A stretch of DNA of 64,000 nt from Diplonema papillatum (taxonomy: Eukaryota; Euglenozoa; Diplonemea; Diplonemida; Diplonemidae): assembly GCA_030068145.1 (NCBI GenBank), contig JAPJBO010000758.1:47052-111051 (forward strand). The letters are read 5' to 3'. The notes under the pieces were generated by a model. The model saw only the letters and a program-made list of their open reading frames with translations, was not told the origin of the DNA and ran no database searches. Numbering within the stretch: position 1 is the stretch's first letter; each line of letters begins with the position of its first letter. Positions 30,011 through 41,455 of this stretch are shown here, in pieces. Position numbers and translations under genes: made by a program.

Positions 30011-30313
30011 CTCTTCGTATTCTCGCGACACACCAGATCAATCAAAAGTTAGAACTTATCCGTGGAAATCTCAGTTAAACGTTCAGTTTCAGACAGAACC
30101 CTGTCTCTCATGCACTTCTTCGAAGATGATGTAGGAAAAGAAGTGTAAAAATGGGGGGAAACCCGGAGTGTAGGCTTATTTTAGGGGGGGGGGGGGGAAC
30201 TCGTATAGCAGTAATCATGCATGTTTGATGCTTCCTCTCTCGAAGAAAGGGAGTGGGGAGTTTGGAGAAAACGTGCTTGGAATGGATATAGGGGGAGGAG
30301 GAAGCTAGCACAC

Positions 30314-31357
30314 CTGCGGGGTGTTGAAGAACGTGGTCATGGCAGCCTCGCCGCCGCAGGCCCACTCGTACCCGCCGGCCAGGTCCGCCAGGTACGCCTT
30401 GCTCGGGGTCGGGTCGATCTCGCCGCGGAGGTACTTCGCGAGCCACAGCGGCGTCTTGCCGGACCGCTCGTACCACTCGGCCGCGCCGGGGCAGTTGTCG
30501 TAGACGTCGTACACGTTGTGTGGGCCGACCATCAGCGACATCGACGCCAAGTCCGTCACGCAGGCAGGCGTCGGCAGCCCGCCGGCGAAGCCGCACGACT
30601 CGTAGACCTGGTCCTTGAACTCCCGCGAGAGGAACCCGTGGCCGTAGTAGAAGTCGACCTGGTTGCGCTCCCCGTTTTCGCCGTTGCACATCACCGAGTT
30701 CTCAGTCCCACCCCAGCAGCCGTTGCCGACCGCGATGCCCTTCAGCGGCACGTCGACGTTGTTGTCGAGGATGTAGGTTGCAATGTTCGGAATGTACTGC
30801 CCCGCGTAAGACTCGCCGGTGAGGTACAAATCCCTCGACTTGAGCTCCGGGAAGCTCTCGTAGAAGGCGAGGAGCGTCTTCGCGTAGGCCTCCGCCTGCG
30901 AACGATCGTTCCACTCGCACTCCTTCTGCATCTCGCCGTTTTTGAAGCACGTCGAGAACCCGATGGGATCGTTGGATCCCGCTGGCGACTCGAGGTACAG
31001 CATGTTGGCCACCTTGTTCCACGAGAACTTGTTCACGAAGCTCCCGTTGCTGCTGACCTGGAAGTAGCCCATCTCGGTGTTCGCGCCGATGAAGCTGCTG
31101 CCGCCGGGCCCGCCCTGGTGCCACGTGGCCAGCGGCGTGGCCGCGGTGTCCTCCTGCGCGCATTCGAGCTGGTAGTGGATCTTGAGCATGTCGTAGTCCG
31201 AGAGCGCGAAGGGGCCCTTCACCGTGAGGTACCCGGAGTACAGCCGGAACGGCTGAGGCGCGAAGCCGGGGACCTGCTTCACCTCGTCCGCCGGCACCGC
31301 CGCATGGCACGCGCTCAGCGCGCACAGCAGCACGCCAACAGCTGGCGACGCCCGCAT
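30314..31357 (-). CDS. First exon of serine carboxypeptidase (peptidase S10)
   Basis: A 348-codon exon. Residues 1-20 form a signal peptide (MRASPAVGVLLCALSACHAA). WHQGGPGGSSFIGANTEMG is the oxyanion/substrate region, and GESYAGQYIPN carries the catalytic Ser183. Multiple Cys fit the disulphide-bonded S10 fold. The exon ends TFFNTPQ at a CAG|GTGTGC donor in phase 0. The product should be a secreted or vacuolar serine carboxypeptidase that removes C-terminal residues at acid pH. The start is the first ATG, directly before a signal peptide, and a recurrent upstream motif lies 61-118 bases before it. Confidence 0.92.
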
Positions 31358-31417
31358 GATGTCTTTGCTTTTTTTGTACGTTTTTCTTTGGGCTGATTCG
31401 TGTTTTAAGACTGTTTC

Positions 31418-31475
31418 TTTTAGAGTGAAAGTTCGCTCTCAGGATCCGAGGTTTTAAGGTCTCCGAGTGGCCACC
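31418..31475 (-). promoter_or_regulatory. Recurrent upstream motif before the carboxypeptidase
   Basis: On the plus strand it reads TTTTAGAGTGAAAGTTCGCT, a variable spacer and GGTTTTAAGGTCTCCGAGTG. It matches the motifs at 21222-23400 and, in part, 46170-46215 and 52779-52815; an inverted relative is at about 40090-40146. The distance to the ATG resembles that at 21154. Confidence 0.45.
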
Positions 31476-31479
31476 GTCG

Positions 31480-32080
31480 AAATGTTCCTCTATGGTATGT
31501 GGATCGTATCAGCGGTAGTATCAGTGCGTGTGCGTGTTAGAATTCATGTATGGGTAACCCCTGCTGCATACCGTGATACCACATACTCAGCTGTGCTGTG
31601 TGGGTCCTCAGCAGGGTCCTCAGCTCAGCATCCCTGATACCTAGCAGGTGGATGGGGTATGGCCCAGGCCAGGCCGTAGGCTTCCTCGCGTCATGTTGAC
31701 GCTCCTTCTTGCTGCCTGTAGTGACCACACGTGTTGTCAGGAACTGTAGCCTCGTTTGGCAATGGCTCCCTGCTTCGTGTCTCGTGTGCTGCTGGCTGCA
31801 ACATGTATACCGGGGGGAGGCGCATTCTTGTGCACGATGAGCAGCGCAGCGTCGTGTCTCGCCTGTTCAGCACGTGTTCCGTAGTTACAGCACGTGGGAT
31901 TCCTTTGGTTCTTTGTCTGGCAGCTTCGTCGAGCATTTCCTTCGAAGCTGGCGCTTGTGAAAACGATTCGCAGTACCGCTTCCACTTCGTTTTCGCCCTG
32001 GTTGCCGCTTTTTCACGTCAGGAACTCTGACACTACCACCAACGAACAACGCTGAGCCTGCGTCGTACTTTAGCCGTGGC
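31480..32080. other. Unassigned stretch
   Basis: No gene, RNA or repeat was recognised. Short open frames show no coding signature. Confidence 0.5.
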
Positions 32081-32082
32081 AA

Positions 32083-34545
32083 TACGTGGTCGGGGGCATC
32101 CCGCAGGCATTTGGCTACCGTAAGGGTTGGGGGGCATCCCGCAGGCATTTGGCTACCGTGATGGTCGGGGGCATCCCGCAGGCATTTGGCTACCTTAAGG
32201 GTTGGGGGGCATCCCGCAGGCATTTGGCTACCTTAAGGGTCGGGGGCATCCCGCAGGCATTTGGCTACCTTAAGGGTTGGGGGGCATCCCGCAGGCATTT
32301 GGCTACCTTAAGGGTCGGGGGGCATCCCGCAGGCATTTGGCTACCTTAAGGGTCGGGGGCATCCCGCAGGCATTTGGCTGCCGTGAGGGTCGGGGGCATC
32401 CCGCAGGCATTTGGCTACCGTAAGGGTTGGGGGGCATCCCGCAGGCATTTGGCTACCTTAAGGGTCGGGGGCATCCCGCAGGCATTTGGCTGCGTGAGGG
32501 TCGGGGGCATCCCGCGGGCATTTGGCTACCTTAATCCTTACCGACCAGCGACCTCCACAGGGGTCGTTAAATAGCCCATTTCTAAGATATGCCGGAAAAT
32601 AGGTGTCGAAAACAGCTTTCAATGGCGGGAAAGAAAAGATATGTGGTGTATCTCTTTATTCCCGCCCTTGGACCTCGGAAATTCCGCTCCCCGCAGGCAT
32701 TTGGCTACCTTAAGGGTTGGGGGGCATCCCGCAGGCATTTGGCTACCTTAAGGGTTGGGGGGCATCCCGCAGGCATTTGGCTACCTTAAGGGTCGGGGGG
32801 CATCCCGCAGGCATTTGGCTACCTTAAGGGTCGGGGGCATCCCGCAGGCATTTGGCTGCCGTGAGGGTCGGGGGCATCCCGCAGGCATTTGGCTACCGTA
32901 AGGGTTGGGGGGCATCCCGCAGGCATTTGGCTACCTTAAGGGTCGGGGGCATCCCGCAGGCATTTGGCTGCGTGAGGGTCGGGGGCATCCCGCGGGCATT
33001 TGGCTACCTTAAGGGTTGGGGGGCATCCCGCAGGCATTTGGCTACCTTAAGGCCTTAAGGGTCGGGGGCATCCCGCAGGCATTTGGCTGCCGTGAGGGTC
33101 GGGGGCATCCCGCAGGCATTTGGCTACCTTAAGGGTTGGGGGGCATCCCGCAGGCATTTGGCTACCTTAAGGGTCGGGGGCATCCCGCAGGCATTTGGCT
33201 GCCGTGAGGGTCGGGGGCATCCCGCAGGCATTTGGCTACCTTAAGGGTTGGGGGGCATCCCGCAGGCATTTGGCTACCTTAAGGGTCGGGGGCATCCCGC
33301 AGGCATTTGGCTGCGTGAGGGTCGGGGGCATCCCGCGGGCATTTGGCTACCTTAATCCTTACCGACCAGCGACCTCCACAGGGGTCGTTAAATAGCCCAT
33401 TTCTAAGATATGCCGGAAAATAGGTGTCGAAAACAGCTTTCAATGGCGGGAAAGAAAAGATATGTGGTGTATCTCTTTATTCCCGCCCTTGGACCTCGGA
33501 AATTCCGCTCCCCGCAGGCATTTGGCTACCTTAAGGGTTGGGGGGCATCCCGCAGGCATTTGGCTACCCTAAGAATCGGGGCATCCCGCGGGCATTTGGC
33601 TACCTTAACCCTTGCCGACCAGCGACCTCCACAGGGTCGTTAAATAGCCCATTTCTAAGATATGGCCGGAAAGTTGGATAGGTGTCGAAAACAGCTTTCA
33701 AGGGCGGGAATGAAAAGATATGTGGCGTATCTTTTTACTCCCGCCCTTGAACCTCGGAAATTCCGATCCCCCCTCGAGGAGTCGACAAGGTGCCGACCTG
33801 ACATGACCAGGATTTAGACCCAAACCCTGGAAGAAAGTCGAGGGTGCCCGGTCGGTAAGGGGTTAAAGTAGGACTGGCATCCCGCAGGCATTTGGCTGCC
33901 GTGAGGGTCGGGGGCATCCCGCAGGCATTTGGCTGCGTGAGGGTCGGGGGCATCCCGCAGGCATTTGGCTGCCGTGAGGGTCGGGGGCATCCCGCAGGCA
34001 TTTGGCTACCGTAAGGGTTGGGGGGCATCCCGCAGGCATTTGGCTACCTTGAGGGTCGGGGGCATCCCGCAGGCATTTGGCTGCGTGAGGGTCGGGGGCA
34101 TCCCGTGGGCATTTGGCTACCTTAATCCTTACCGACCAGCGACCTCCACAGGGGTCGTTAAATAGCCCATTTCTAAGATATGCCGGAAAATAGGTGTCGA
34201 AAACAGCTTTCAATGGCGGGAAAGAAAAGATATGTGGTGTATCTCTTTATTCCCGCCCTTGAACCTCGGAAATTCCGCTCCCCGCAGGCATTTGGCTACC
34301 TTAAGGGTTGGGGGGCATCCCGCAGGCATTTGGCTACCCTAAGAATCGGGGCATCCCGCGGGCATTTGGCTACCTTAACCCTTGCCGACCAGCGACCTCC
34401 ACAGGGTCGTTAAATAGCCCATTTCTAAGATATGGCCGGAAAGTTGGATAGGTGTCGAAAACAGCTTTCAAGGGCGGGAATGAAAAGATATGTGGCGTAT
34501 CTTTTTACTCCCGCCCTTGAACCTCGGAAATTCCGATCCCCCAAC
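32083..34545. repeat. 37-38-bp minisatellite with interspersed 160-bp hairpin blocks
   Basis: Dozens of units of GCATCCCGCAGGCATTTGGC plus a TACCTTAAGGGT(T/C)GGGG-type spacer. Five blocks starting near 32531, 33352, 33604, 34123 and 34375 contain a hairpin: GGCGGGAA(A/T)GAAAAGATA pairs with the downstream TATCTCTTTATTCCCGCC or its variant, 16-17 pairs around a 6-7-base loop. Larger periods of 771 and about 821 bases are visible. Confidence 0.93.
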
Positions 34546-34619
34546 GATAAGTCGACAAGGTGCCGACCTGACATGACCAGGATTTAGACCCAAAACCCCG
34601 GAAAAGGTAGAGGGTGCCC

Positions 34620-35380
34620 GGGTTAAGAGAGTCAACCCTTCCTTCAAAAAGAGACGACTGCATCATCCGGGGCCTGTGGGCATGGTCAACAGGATCGTCA
34701 ATGTGTCACCACTTCAGATCTCTGCATCCGGGTTGCGGAATGTTCACGCATTCCCGTTCGGCAATCCTGCACGTCCGAGCAAGCTCGTCAGTGGCAGCTT
34801 TGAGGCGAGCAATCACACCTTGCCTTAGGACCGACTGGCCATGTCCAATTGCTGTTGACACGGAAACCTTACGGTTGTCGGTACTGAAACCCTCTCAGCA
34901 ACGCAAGCAACAACGAAACGCGAAGAAACGCGGTGCGGGGTCGTCGCATGTACGCCGTCAAGAACGAGCGTTTTTGTGTGGAGTTAGGCGGGGGGGGGGG
35001 GGGGGGGCTAGGTACTTCTTGTGATTTCTGATGCCTGGATTGAGAAGCGGACAGGCAGCGCCAGCCACAGTTCGGTCGGGATGCCTTCGGCGCACTCGAC
35101 AAGCCAGCTTGAGCGCCAGCGGCGCAAGTAAAAAACATGTTTCCGAGCGGACTCCGCATATCCCCTCGCCGAAGGCGAGGTTCGTAGTTTGGGTTAAAGG
35201 GGCCCCTTTCTTAGCTCTCCCTTCCAATTTCGGAGTTCTTTGTCGATTCATCGTGGGAATGCTAAGCGCGTAACGAACCACTCACTAGAAAGGTGATGGG
35301 CACCGGATTCCAAAGGAATCGGAATACCAAAAGTGTCGGTACGATCTCCCCCATTCATCTGTTCCCCACGTTTTTTTTCT
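34620..35380. other. Unassigned stretch with a poly-G tract
   Basis: No gene recognised. A run of about 17 G lies at 34990-35008. Confidence 0.5.
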
Positions 35381-35383
35381 CCC

Positions 35384-35975
35384 CGTCGACTTCGGCGGAA
35401 GTTTTTCTTTTTTGGCTCAGTTGCAAAACTACTCGAGGGACTGCCTTGTGCTCATTTCGAAGGAGGCTAGAGGGGGAGAAAACAATACAACTACAAAGTG
35501 GGTCTTTTTTGTGAACGCTTACGCCCGCCACTAAACCCAGATTTACCTGTGTTTCGTGTGGGGGCTACAGCACATTTACCTCCTTTGATCTATCGTAACT
35601 GGCAGTCTCTTCAAGCATTTCCTACAAGCAGGTGCTTATACGAACATTTCCGGAGTTGGGGCTTGCACTGATAAACGAAGCAACGGACGATCAGCATCAA
35701 CTGACCAAAGGTGATGGAAACGATAAGGCAAAAGTTTCTTGTTCTTCGCGTGTACAGGGTATAAACCTCTCTGGGGGGGGGGTTTCCTGTATTAGCACTT
35801 TTTTCGTTGGCTTCGTTTTCTCTTTCATGTGCAACCGTTGTTCCGGAAATGTTCCCGTCAGTACAGATGTACTATTAAAAAAAAAAGACAGTTGGAGGTA
35901 GCGGAACAGAGGAGAACCGAGCTCCGGGAGTGCTTTCGCCATTCAAGCGTAAACAGCGAAGACGGGTGCCGCTTG
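35384..35975. repeat. Family K repeat with a 450-bp F-containing insertion
   Basis: The K left part (GACTTCGGCGGAAGTTTTTC to GCTCAGTTGC) and right part (AGACAGTTGGAGGTAGCGGA onward) are contiguous at 36965-37115 but separated here by 35424-35880. The insert starts in F sequence and ends in a poly-A run, which suggests a retroposed insertion. Confidence 0.75.
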
Positions 35976-36280
35976 CCGGCTGCCTCAGTTTTGCTCGGAT
36001 CGACCAGGATAGGAATGAGTTGAGGAGGTGACCCGCGGCATCGTCAGCGAAGGGTAAGTGTCGGCGTCTTCGGACAACGTCCTTGCTCCCGCTGGCCTGG
36101 CGTGGCTAAACGCTCGCAGGCTCATGTCAGACACAGCGATCTTCTACTACCCGGAAAAGGGGGGGATTCCAGAACAAGACACACTCGCATTTAAGAGCCA
36201 GCTGCCTGCCAGGACACGGCGTCGAGCATAGCCGCCACGGACACTGTCTCCCCCGAAAGCGAAGCCACCGCGGCGCAATG

Positions 36281-36493
36281 CCCCACTCTTTCGAGTGGAG
36301 CCGAACCAGGAGATAACCGTAGGAACCGGCCGTAAGGCTCAAACCCTCGGAACAACAAGGCTCCTCAGTGCGTTACGCCCGCCGGTCCATTCGGACTCGT
36401 ATAGACCCGGTTGGAGACACGGGGTCTGGATGTGAATTTGGAAGCTGCCGTTCGCCGAAGCTAGTCGTGGCCCGATAAATCCGATGTGCCCTG
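36281..36493 (-). repeat. Candidate tRNA-derived SINE, copy 1
   Basis: About 210 bases that are the reverse complement of 47306-47516. On the SINE sense strand, GGGCGTAACGCACTGAGGAG resembles a pol III A box and GGTTTGAGCC a B box. CCGGC/GCCGG can form a partial acceptor-like stem around them. Confidence 0.55.
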
Positions 36494-36964
36494 CATTGCA
36501 GTACATGCTATGGAATGATGGATGTTCTGCACTTCAGTGAGGGAATACGGGCAAGGTTTTCGTAAGTTATAAACCATCATTTCCATTCTTCTTCGTCACC
36601 TTCACAAATAAAAAGGAAGGAGGGACGTGGAGAGGGTGGCTGTTGCTTTGACCTGGTCACCTGGTCAGGTCAACTTTCTTTCCACTACGCGTCGTCAGTT
36701 CCCGCTTTACTACGAGATGTTTTCACGTTCCCCCTTTGACAGTATTTTCCCCGAGAGAAACGCAACGAGAACGAAGGCCTGAATTCCTTCCGGATCGTCG
36801 GACAAATGGCCACGTGGCACAAGCCTCGGGGGGACAAGCGATGAGCACGAGGTTCAGGTTGCGAGTGATCACCTGTCAGCAACTTGGCAGGGAATAGTCA
36901 TGTGGCCACGTGGCACAAGGTGACAGTGGGCAGGCAAGTTAGAGTCGAAGCAGCCACGTCGAGT

Positions 36965-37115
36965 ATTTCCCGTTGACTTCGGCGGAAGTTTTACTTTTTT
37001 GGATCAGTTGCAAAAAAAAAAAAAAAAAAGACAGTTGGAGGTAGCGGAACAGCGGAGAACTGAGCTTCGGGCGTGCTTTCGCCTTTCAAGTAGAAACAGC
37101 GAAGACGTGTTCGTG
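36965..37115. repeat. Family K, uninterrupted copy
   Basis: This is the empty-site counterpart of 35384-35975, with a poly-A of about 17 at the junction point. Confidence 0.75.
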
Positions 37116-37784
37116 GCACGCGGTGCAGGCGAGAAGCGGACACAGAACCAGCCCGGGGCAGTGCACGCGTCTATGCCTTCCGACGCCTCAAGCAGCTACT
37201 AGTATCTGAGACTCGACTGAGGAGGCACTAAAAGGACGCGGGGCAAGCGATGCGTTCACGGTGCTTGCGACTTAGTGCACTTGACCGGCGGCAATGCCTT
37301 GTCACTTGTCACCCACCTCACAGACAATAGTCACTATGGTGGCCATGGGGAGCACGAGGTCCAGGTGGCAAGGGGACTCTTCCAAAGGACCCGTCGCCAG
37401 TTCAGCCCTTACCGCCGTGCTCCATCAGTAAGTGTTCCGGGTCAACCGTTCTTTGCATGGCGCTCTTCGCTTCCTTCTTTTCTGCATTTTGCTTCTTAAT
37501 ACGCTGTGCTTCCTGAGGTGAGTTATGCTTTGTTTAGAGTGGTGTTTCTACGATGTAGCTGACTTGGAAAAAACGTCCGCAGCTTACCGCGTTTCGGTGG
37601 ACTTCAGCCTGATGTCAGCCTGGCTTTAGGCTGGCTGCAGCCTGACTTTGGGCTGACTTTAGCCTGGCTATAGTCGAGCCTGACGTTGGCCTAACTTTGG
37701 CACGACTTTAGTGAACCCGTCTTAAGCCCGTCTTTAGCCTGACGATTGTAGCCTTGACGAGCAAAAATACTCGACGGGCTGCCT

Positions 37785-38200
37785 TGTGCTTACTTCGACG
37801 TTTGCGAACGCTTACGCCCGCCACTAAACCCAGATTTACCTTTGTTTCATGCGGGCTACAGCACATTCACCTTTGTTTCGCGTGGGATACAGCACATTCA
37901 CCTTCTTTGATCTTTCGCAACTAGCAGCCTCCTCAAGTATTTCCTACAAAGCAGGTGCTTCATGCAAAAGAATGCGTAGTTTTGTTTTGTTCTTTTACTT
38001 GTTAGTTGGCGACAACATGTGTTTGTGTTGAGGTGTCATTCAGATGTAAATCTAAAGCCGCCGCGTCGAATTTTGTTAAGCATTGAGTTTTTTTACGTAC
38101 ATGGACCTGGAAGTACATGAACCACATGGATTAGCATGCACTAGAATTTTTGTTAAGCAGCGGCTGTCAAAACTTGCCGTGACACCTGATCAAAGTGATC
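37785..38200 (-). repeat. Family F fragment followed by a pseudo-LTR with element H
   Basis: F sequence runs to about 37965. The pseudo-LTR starts at 37967 and is interrupted after AATTTTGTTAAGCA by element H, then resumes with TTTTTGTTAAGCAGCGGCTG and ends GCCGTGACACC. This is the same H insertion site as at 19472-19830, so both derive from one H-bearing subfamily. Confidence 0.8.
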
Positions 38201-38232
38201 AAAGTAAAGTGGAAAAGAGAATGGAAGGTTGT

Positions 38233-39015
38233 CTAAAAGAGAAAGGGGGGGAATATTTTGTGACCCTCGAATAGAAACAGCCTAGAATACAGAGAAAAAA
38301 CGCAAAGAAATACCGCGGCGAGCAGGTGCGAGTAGCCTTCGGTTCGGTTCTGGGCGACAAGCATTTTGCTGCTGCTGAAGTCCGGGATCCCGTAGGCCAC
38401 AGTCAGGGCGTTGGGCTGGTCAAATGCCCAGTACGAGCGGCCGAAAAACCCGTCGACCTGCCGCGTGTACAGCGACCACCACAAAAGGAACACGAACGAA
38501 CCGATGAGCACCACTCCGTTCGTGAAGCGGTCCCACCAGTAGGCGCAGTAAAGGATAAAGAGGTACAGCGGCCTCGGCGTCTGCACGGCGAAGAGGAACC
38601 AGTAAACGGAGCCGAGGATCACCACCTTCCTCCCCGTGGATGCGTTATGCCTGTCCATGTTGTACGGATCGACCACTTTTTCCCAATGCACCTGGTGTCC
38701 AGTGAGCCCAACTACGCGGTCGACGGCTGCCCTCGCCCAGGTTTCTGACTTCTCCTTCAGGTCAGGCTCGTCGTCCCTGCCGTACACCATGTACGCAGGG
38801 GCCCCGTGCATCACGGCGTCGTACGCTTCGCGGATCCTTTGAAACTCCTCGGCATCGCCACCCTTGTCCGGGTGATGCTCCGCCACCAGCTTCTGGTACG
38901 CGGCCTTGACCTCCTCGGGGGACGCCGTCCGTTCCACGCCCAACACTCCGTGGGGGCTCTTTTTGAACGTCGGCTGCCGCGCCGCTGTGCACAAGAGCAC
39001 GCGAGCGCGCCGCAT
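38233..39015 (-). CDS. Membrane-anchored DnaJ (J-domain) protein
   Basis: A 260-residue protein if started at ATG 39015 (MRRARVLLCTAARQPTF), whose Arg-rich, acid-free start resembles a mitochondrial presequence. An upstream in-frame ATG at 39159 would add 48 residues. The J domain spans about residues 20-75, with the HPD motif at 48-50 (AEHHPDKGG) needed to stimulate Hsp70. The C-terminal half has two or three hydrophobic segments (KVVILGSVYWFLFAV; LYLFILYCAYW; GVVLIGSFVFLLWW), so it is probably an inner-membrane co-chaperone. The last 25 residues (FLCVFSLYSRLFLFEGHKIF) may be read-through past a donor. A Penelope-like pseudo-LTR lies about 30 bases beyond the stop. Confidence 0.82.
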   Translation of the reverse strand: MRRARVLLCTAARQPTFKKSPHGVLGVERTASPEEVKAAYQKLVAEHHPDKGGDAEEFQRIREAYDAVMHGAPAYMVYGRDDEPDLKEKSETWARAAVDRVVGLTGHQVHWEKVVDPYNMDRHNASTGRKVVILGSVYWFLFAVQTPRPLYLFILYCAYWWDRFTNGVVLIGSFVFLLWWSLYTRQVDGFFGRSYWAFDQPNALTVAYGIPDFSSSKMLVAQNRTEGYSHLLAAVFLCVFSLYSRLFLFEGHKIFPPFLF

Positions 39016-39229
39016 GCTCTTTGCTTTTGCCTTGAACGGTGTTTCTTGTGCCTGGAGCAGTGGATCGCTGTGCAGAATTGTGCGCCGAAAGTGAGTTGAA
39101 GCATGGTTAAAGAGTAGTTGAGTGTATTTCTCCAGCCGAGCGAGAAACCCTGGAAACACTGCAAAGTTTTGAATGTCGCTGGATTAGAGATATGCGTGTG
39201 TGTGTGTGTGTGTTTAAGTTCAGGGCTTT

Positions 39230-40090
39230 GAGTGGGTAACGTCCGAATCGAAGTATAGCCCACTTGTCACTTTCACCAGTCGGCTTTGAGTTTCCAACAC
39301 GCTGTCTCTCTCTCCGGTACTCGGCTCAAGACTTCTGTCTTCATCTTGCGGTGTTAGCTGCACGGGGTTTTCGGCCCCGTGCAACACCTGCGTGTCTTCA
39401 CACAGGCGGCACATCTCACCCGAGGGTGCGGCAAGGTCTCTCTGTGCAGTGAGCTTGGCCTCCAAACTCCTGGTGCAAGCACCCGTCATGGCCGGCAGTC
39501 GCCACCTAGGGTTTTGAGTCCTGTTCCGAGACTCGCTCGCACGGGGAAGTGGCGCGAATTACTTGCCGCCAAGCATTCTGCAATGCACCCCTGTGTGTGT
39601 TGTAGACCTGTCTTCACGTGGTGCCTTCCTGTGCGAGAGGCGTCCACGACTCCTTCAGTGTTAAGTAACTGCCGATGCTCCCGCAGGTTGCGAGTAGGGG
39701 TCCGTGTTCAGCTGGGGATGGTGCCTTGAACAGCACCTCGCGATCCCTTCGTTGTCGGCTTCGCACTCGCCGCAGCGCCCCAATCTGTGGACCGAGCAGT
39801 GGTCGGCAGTCACTACCTGGATCAGCGCGAATCACTTGTCGCTAAGCATTCTGCAATGCTGACGACTGCTCCCGAGCAAAAATATGATAATAAGCAGCAC
39901 CACAAATTCACGAAAAGAGACAGACAGTCGCCTACTGCGGCACCATACTGAGGAGGGCCTACCCTAAGTAACGTATGTGGACAATGGCCGAAACCACCAA
40001 TGACCAACAACTAAGGTACCCACCGATCCTCTTACCTCGTGTAACCACTCATACAACACTCAGAGCACAAAGGATATCTTCCCATAACGA
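39230..40090. other. Unassigned stretch
   Basis: Upstream of the DnaJ gene. No coding signature or repeat was recognised beyond the (GT)n tract at 39192-39213. Confidence 0.45.
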
Positions 40091-40146
40091 CGAAGGTCGC
40101 CCGGAGACTTTAACCCCCGGAGTTTCAAGCGAACTTTCATTCTAAA
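40090..40146 (+). promoter_or_regulatory. Inverted copy of the recurrent upstream motif
   Basis: CCCGGAGACTTTAACCCCCG followed by AAGCGAACTTTCATTCTAAA on the plus strand corresponds to the reverse complement of the motifs at 31418 and 21959. If it is a promoter it would drive plus-strand transcription, but no plus-strand gene is recognised downstream. Confidence 0.35.
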
Positions 40147-40286
40147 AAGGGGGCAAACGGTGGGACCTGCGTTTGTCCGTTTGTTGCTTTACCCCTCCAA
40201 TCTCGCTTTTGGCTATGGATATGAGGAGTTCTTTCAGAAACGTAATTATTCCAACTCGACGCGCCGAAGGCGCTCAAGCAAGCTTG

Positions 40287-40329
<43 letters not shown>

Positions 40330-40420
40330 CTGGCGGATCCATTCCAGGGAGTGAGCAGGTAGATTGTGCCACACACGTAGTCGGCATCAAATCTAAAGGA
40401 ACTGGCGACGCAGGTATCAA

Positions 40421-40506
40421 AGGTAGTTGAAGTATGGCTAAAGATAAAGCCACCTGAGGGGGTGATAAGCCGTTAAGCAGCGGCTGCCGGCTTATCCCGT
40501 GACACC
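40421..40506 (-). ncRNA. Solo diverged copy of the pseudoknot-capable RNA element
   Basis: Minus strand: GGTGTCA, CGG, a perfect 9-bp stem GATAAGCCG/CGGCTTATC around the conserved loop GCAGCCGCTGCTTAA, then GTGGCT, which pairs with the loop AGCCGC through one G-U pair. The stem differs completely from the copy at 3034-3113 but pairs better. The outer stem is weak and bulged. No other Penelope-like sequence was recognised next to it. Confidence 0.55.
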
Positions 40507-41230
40507 TTTTATAGGTACGTTCTAGAAAGAGTGGTGTTGGCACTCTTACGGGTTCGTTCGTATCAAACACTGAGTGTCGGCGTTTCCGCCAACAAGATAC
40601 CGCATCCGGGGCAGCTCTCGAACAGATTTGCATTATCTACGCATCAGCTCGTCGGGTAAGGGCTTTAACCAGCCAGGAAGCCAGGTGCGAAATGTTGTTA
40701 TCAACACTTGTTGCGCATCAACTAACACAGTAGAGCTGTGATCGGGACGGCGAGCTGGACCTGGGGCTCACCAGTTTCACAAGCCATGACTGTAGAGAAT
40801 CTGTTTATCCGGCATCCAAGAGATGGATTGCAGTTGTTAATACCAGTATGCATCATTCATTCATTGAGGCCACTAGCGACGAAAGAGCATCGAGTCGAAT
40901 GTAGGTCAGTTCCCCTAAATGCAGATATCCTCCCCGCCCTTGAGCATTGCACGACGAAGGATGGTGGCGGCGTGACGTAGTCCCGGCGGCAGTCACAGCC
41001 TCATGGTCGGTGTTCTTCCCTTTCGTTTGTTTGTAAGTATCCGCTTTGGTGTCGCCCGTTGTTTTGAGATGGAGATGCACGAGCCGACCGGAGGAAGGGG
41101 TCAGCACAAGTGCGAGAGGCAAGAAGGCGCCAGCTCCAATTCCTTAAGACCAGCTCTGGGAAGCGATTTGCACGTCAACATTGCGACCCACCAGGATTTC
41201 CCCCGGGTTCCTCATCCAGGCACAGTTCAC

Positions 41231-41455
41231 CGTCTTTCGGGTCCCAACAAACACACATCACTTCGCGCCCTTTTTAAGCATATCAGAAATGGGCCGCGAA
41301 TCCCCGTCTTTCGGGTCCCAACAAGCACACTTAAATTCACGCCCTTTTGAAGCAAATCAGAAATGGGCCGCGAGTCCCCGTCTTTCGGGTCCCAACAAGC
41401 ACACTTAAATTCACGCCCTTTTGAAGCAAATCAGAAATGGGCCGCGAATCCTGGA
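41231..41455. repeat. About 71-bp tandem repeat, three copies
   Basis: Units with CGTCTTTCGGGTCCCAACAA and AATCAGAAATGGGCCGCGA, downstream of the LRR gene stop. Confidence 0.85.

Noticed and set aside
32083-34545. CRISPR-like array of short repeats
   Set aside because: The units are contiguous 37-38-bp repeats without unique spacers, in eukaryotic-type DNA and with no cas genes; it is a minisatellite.
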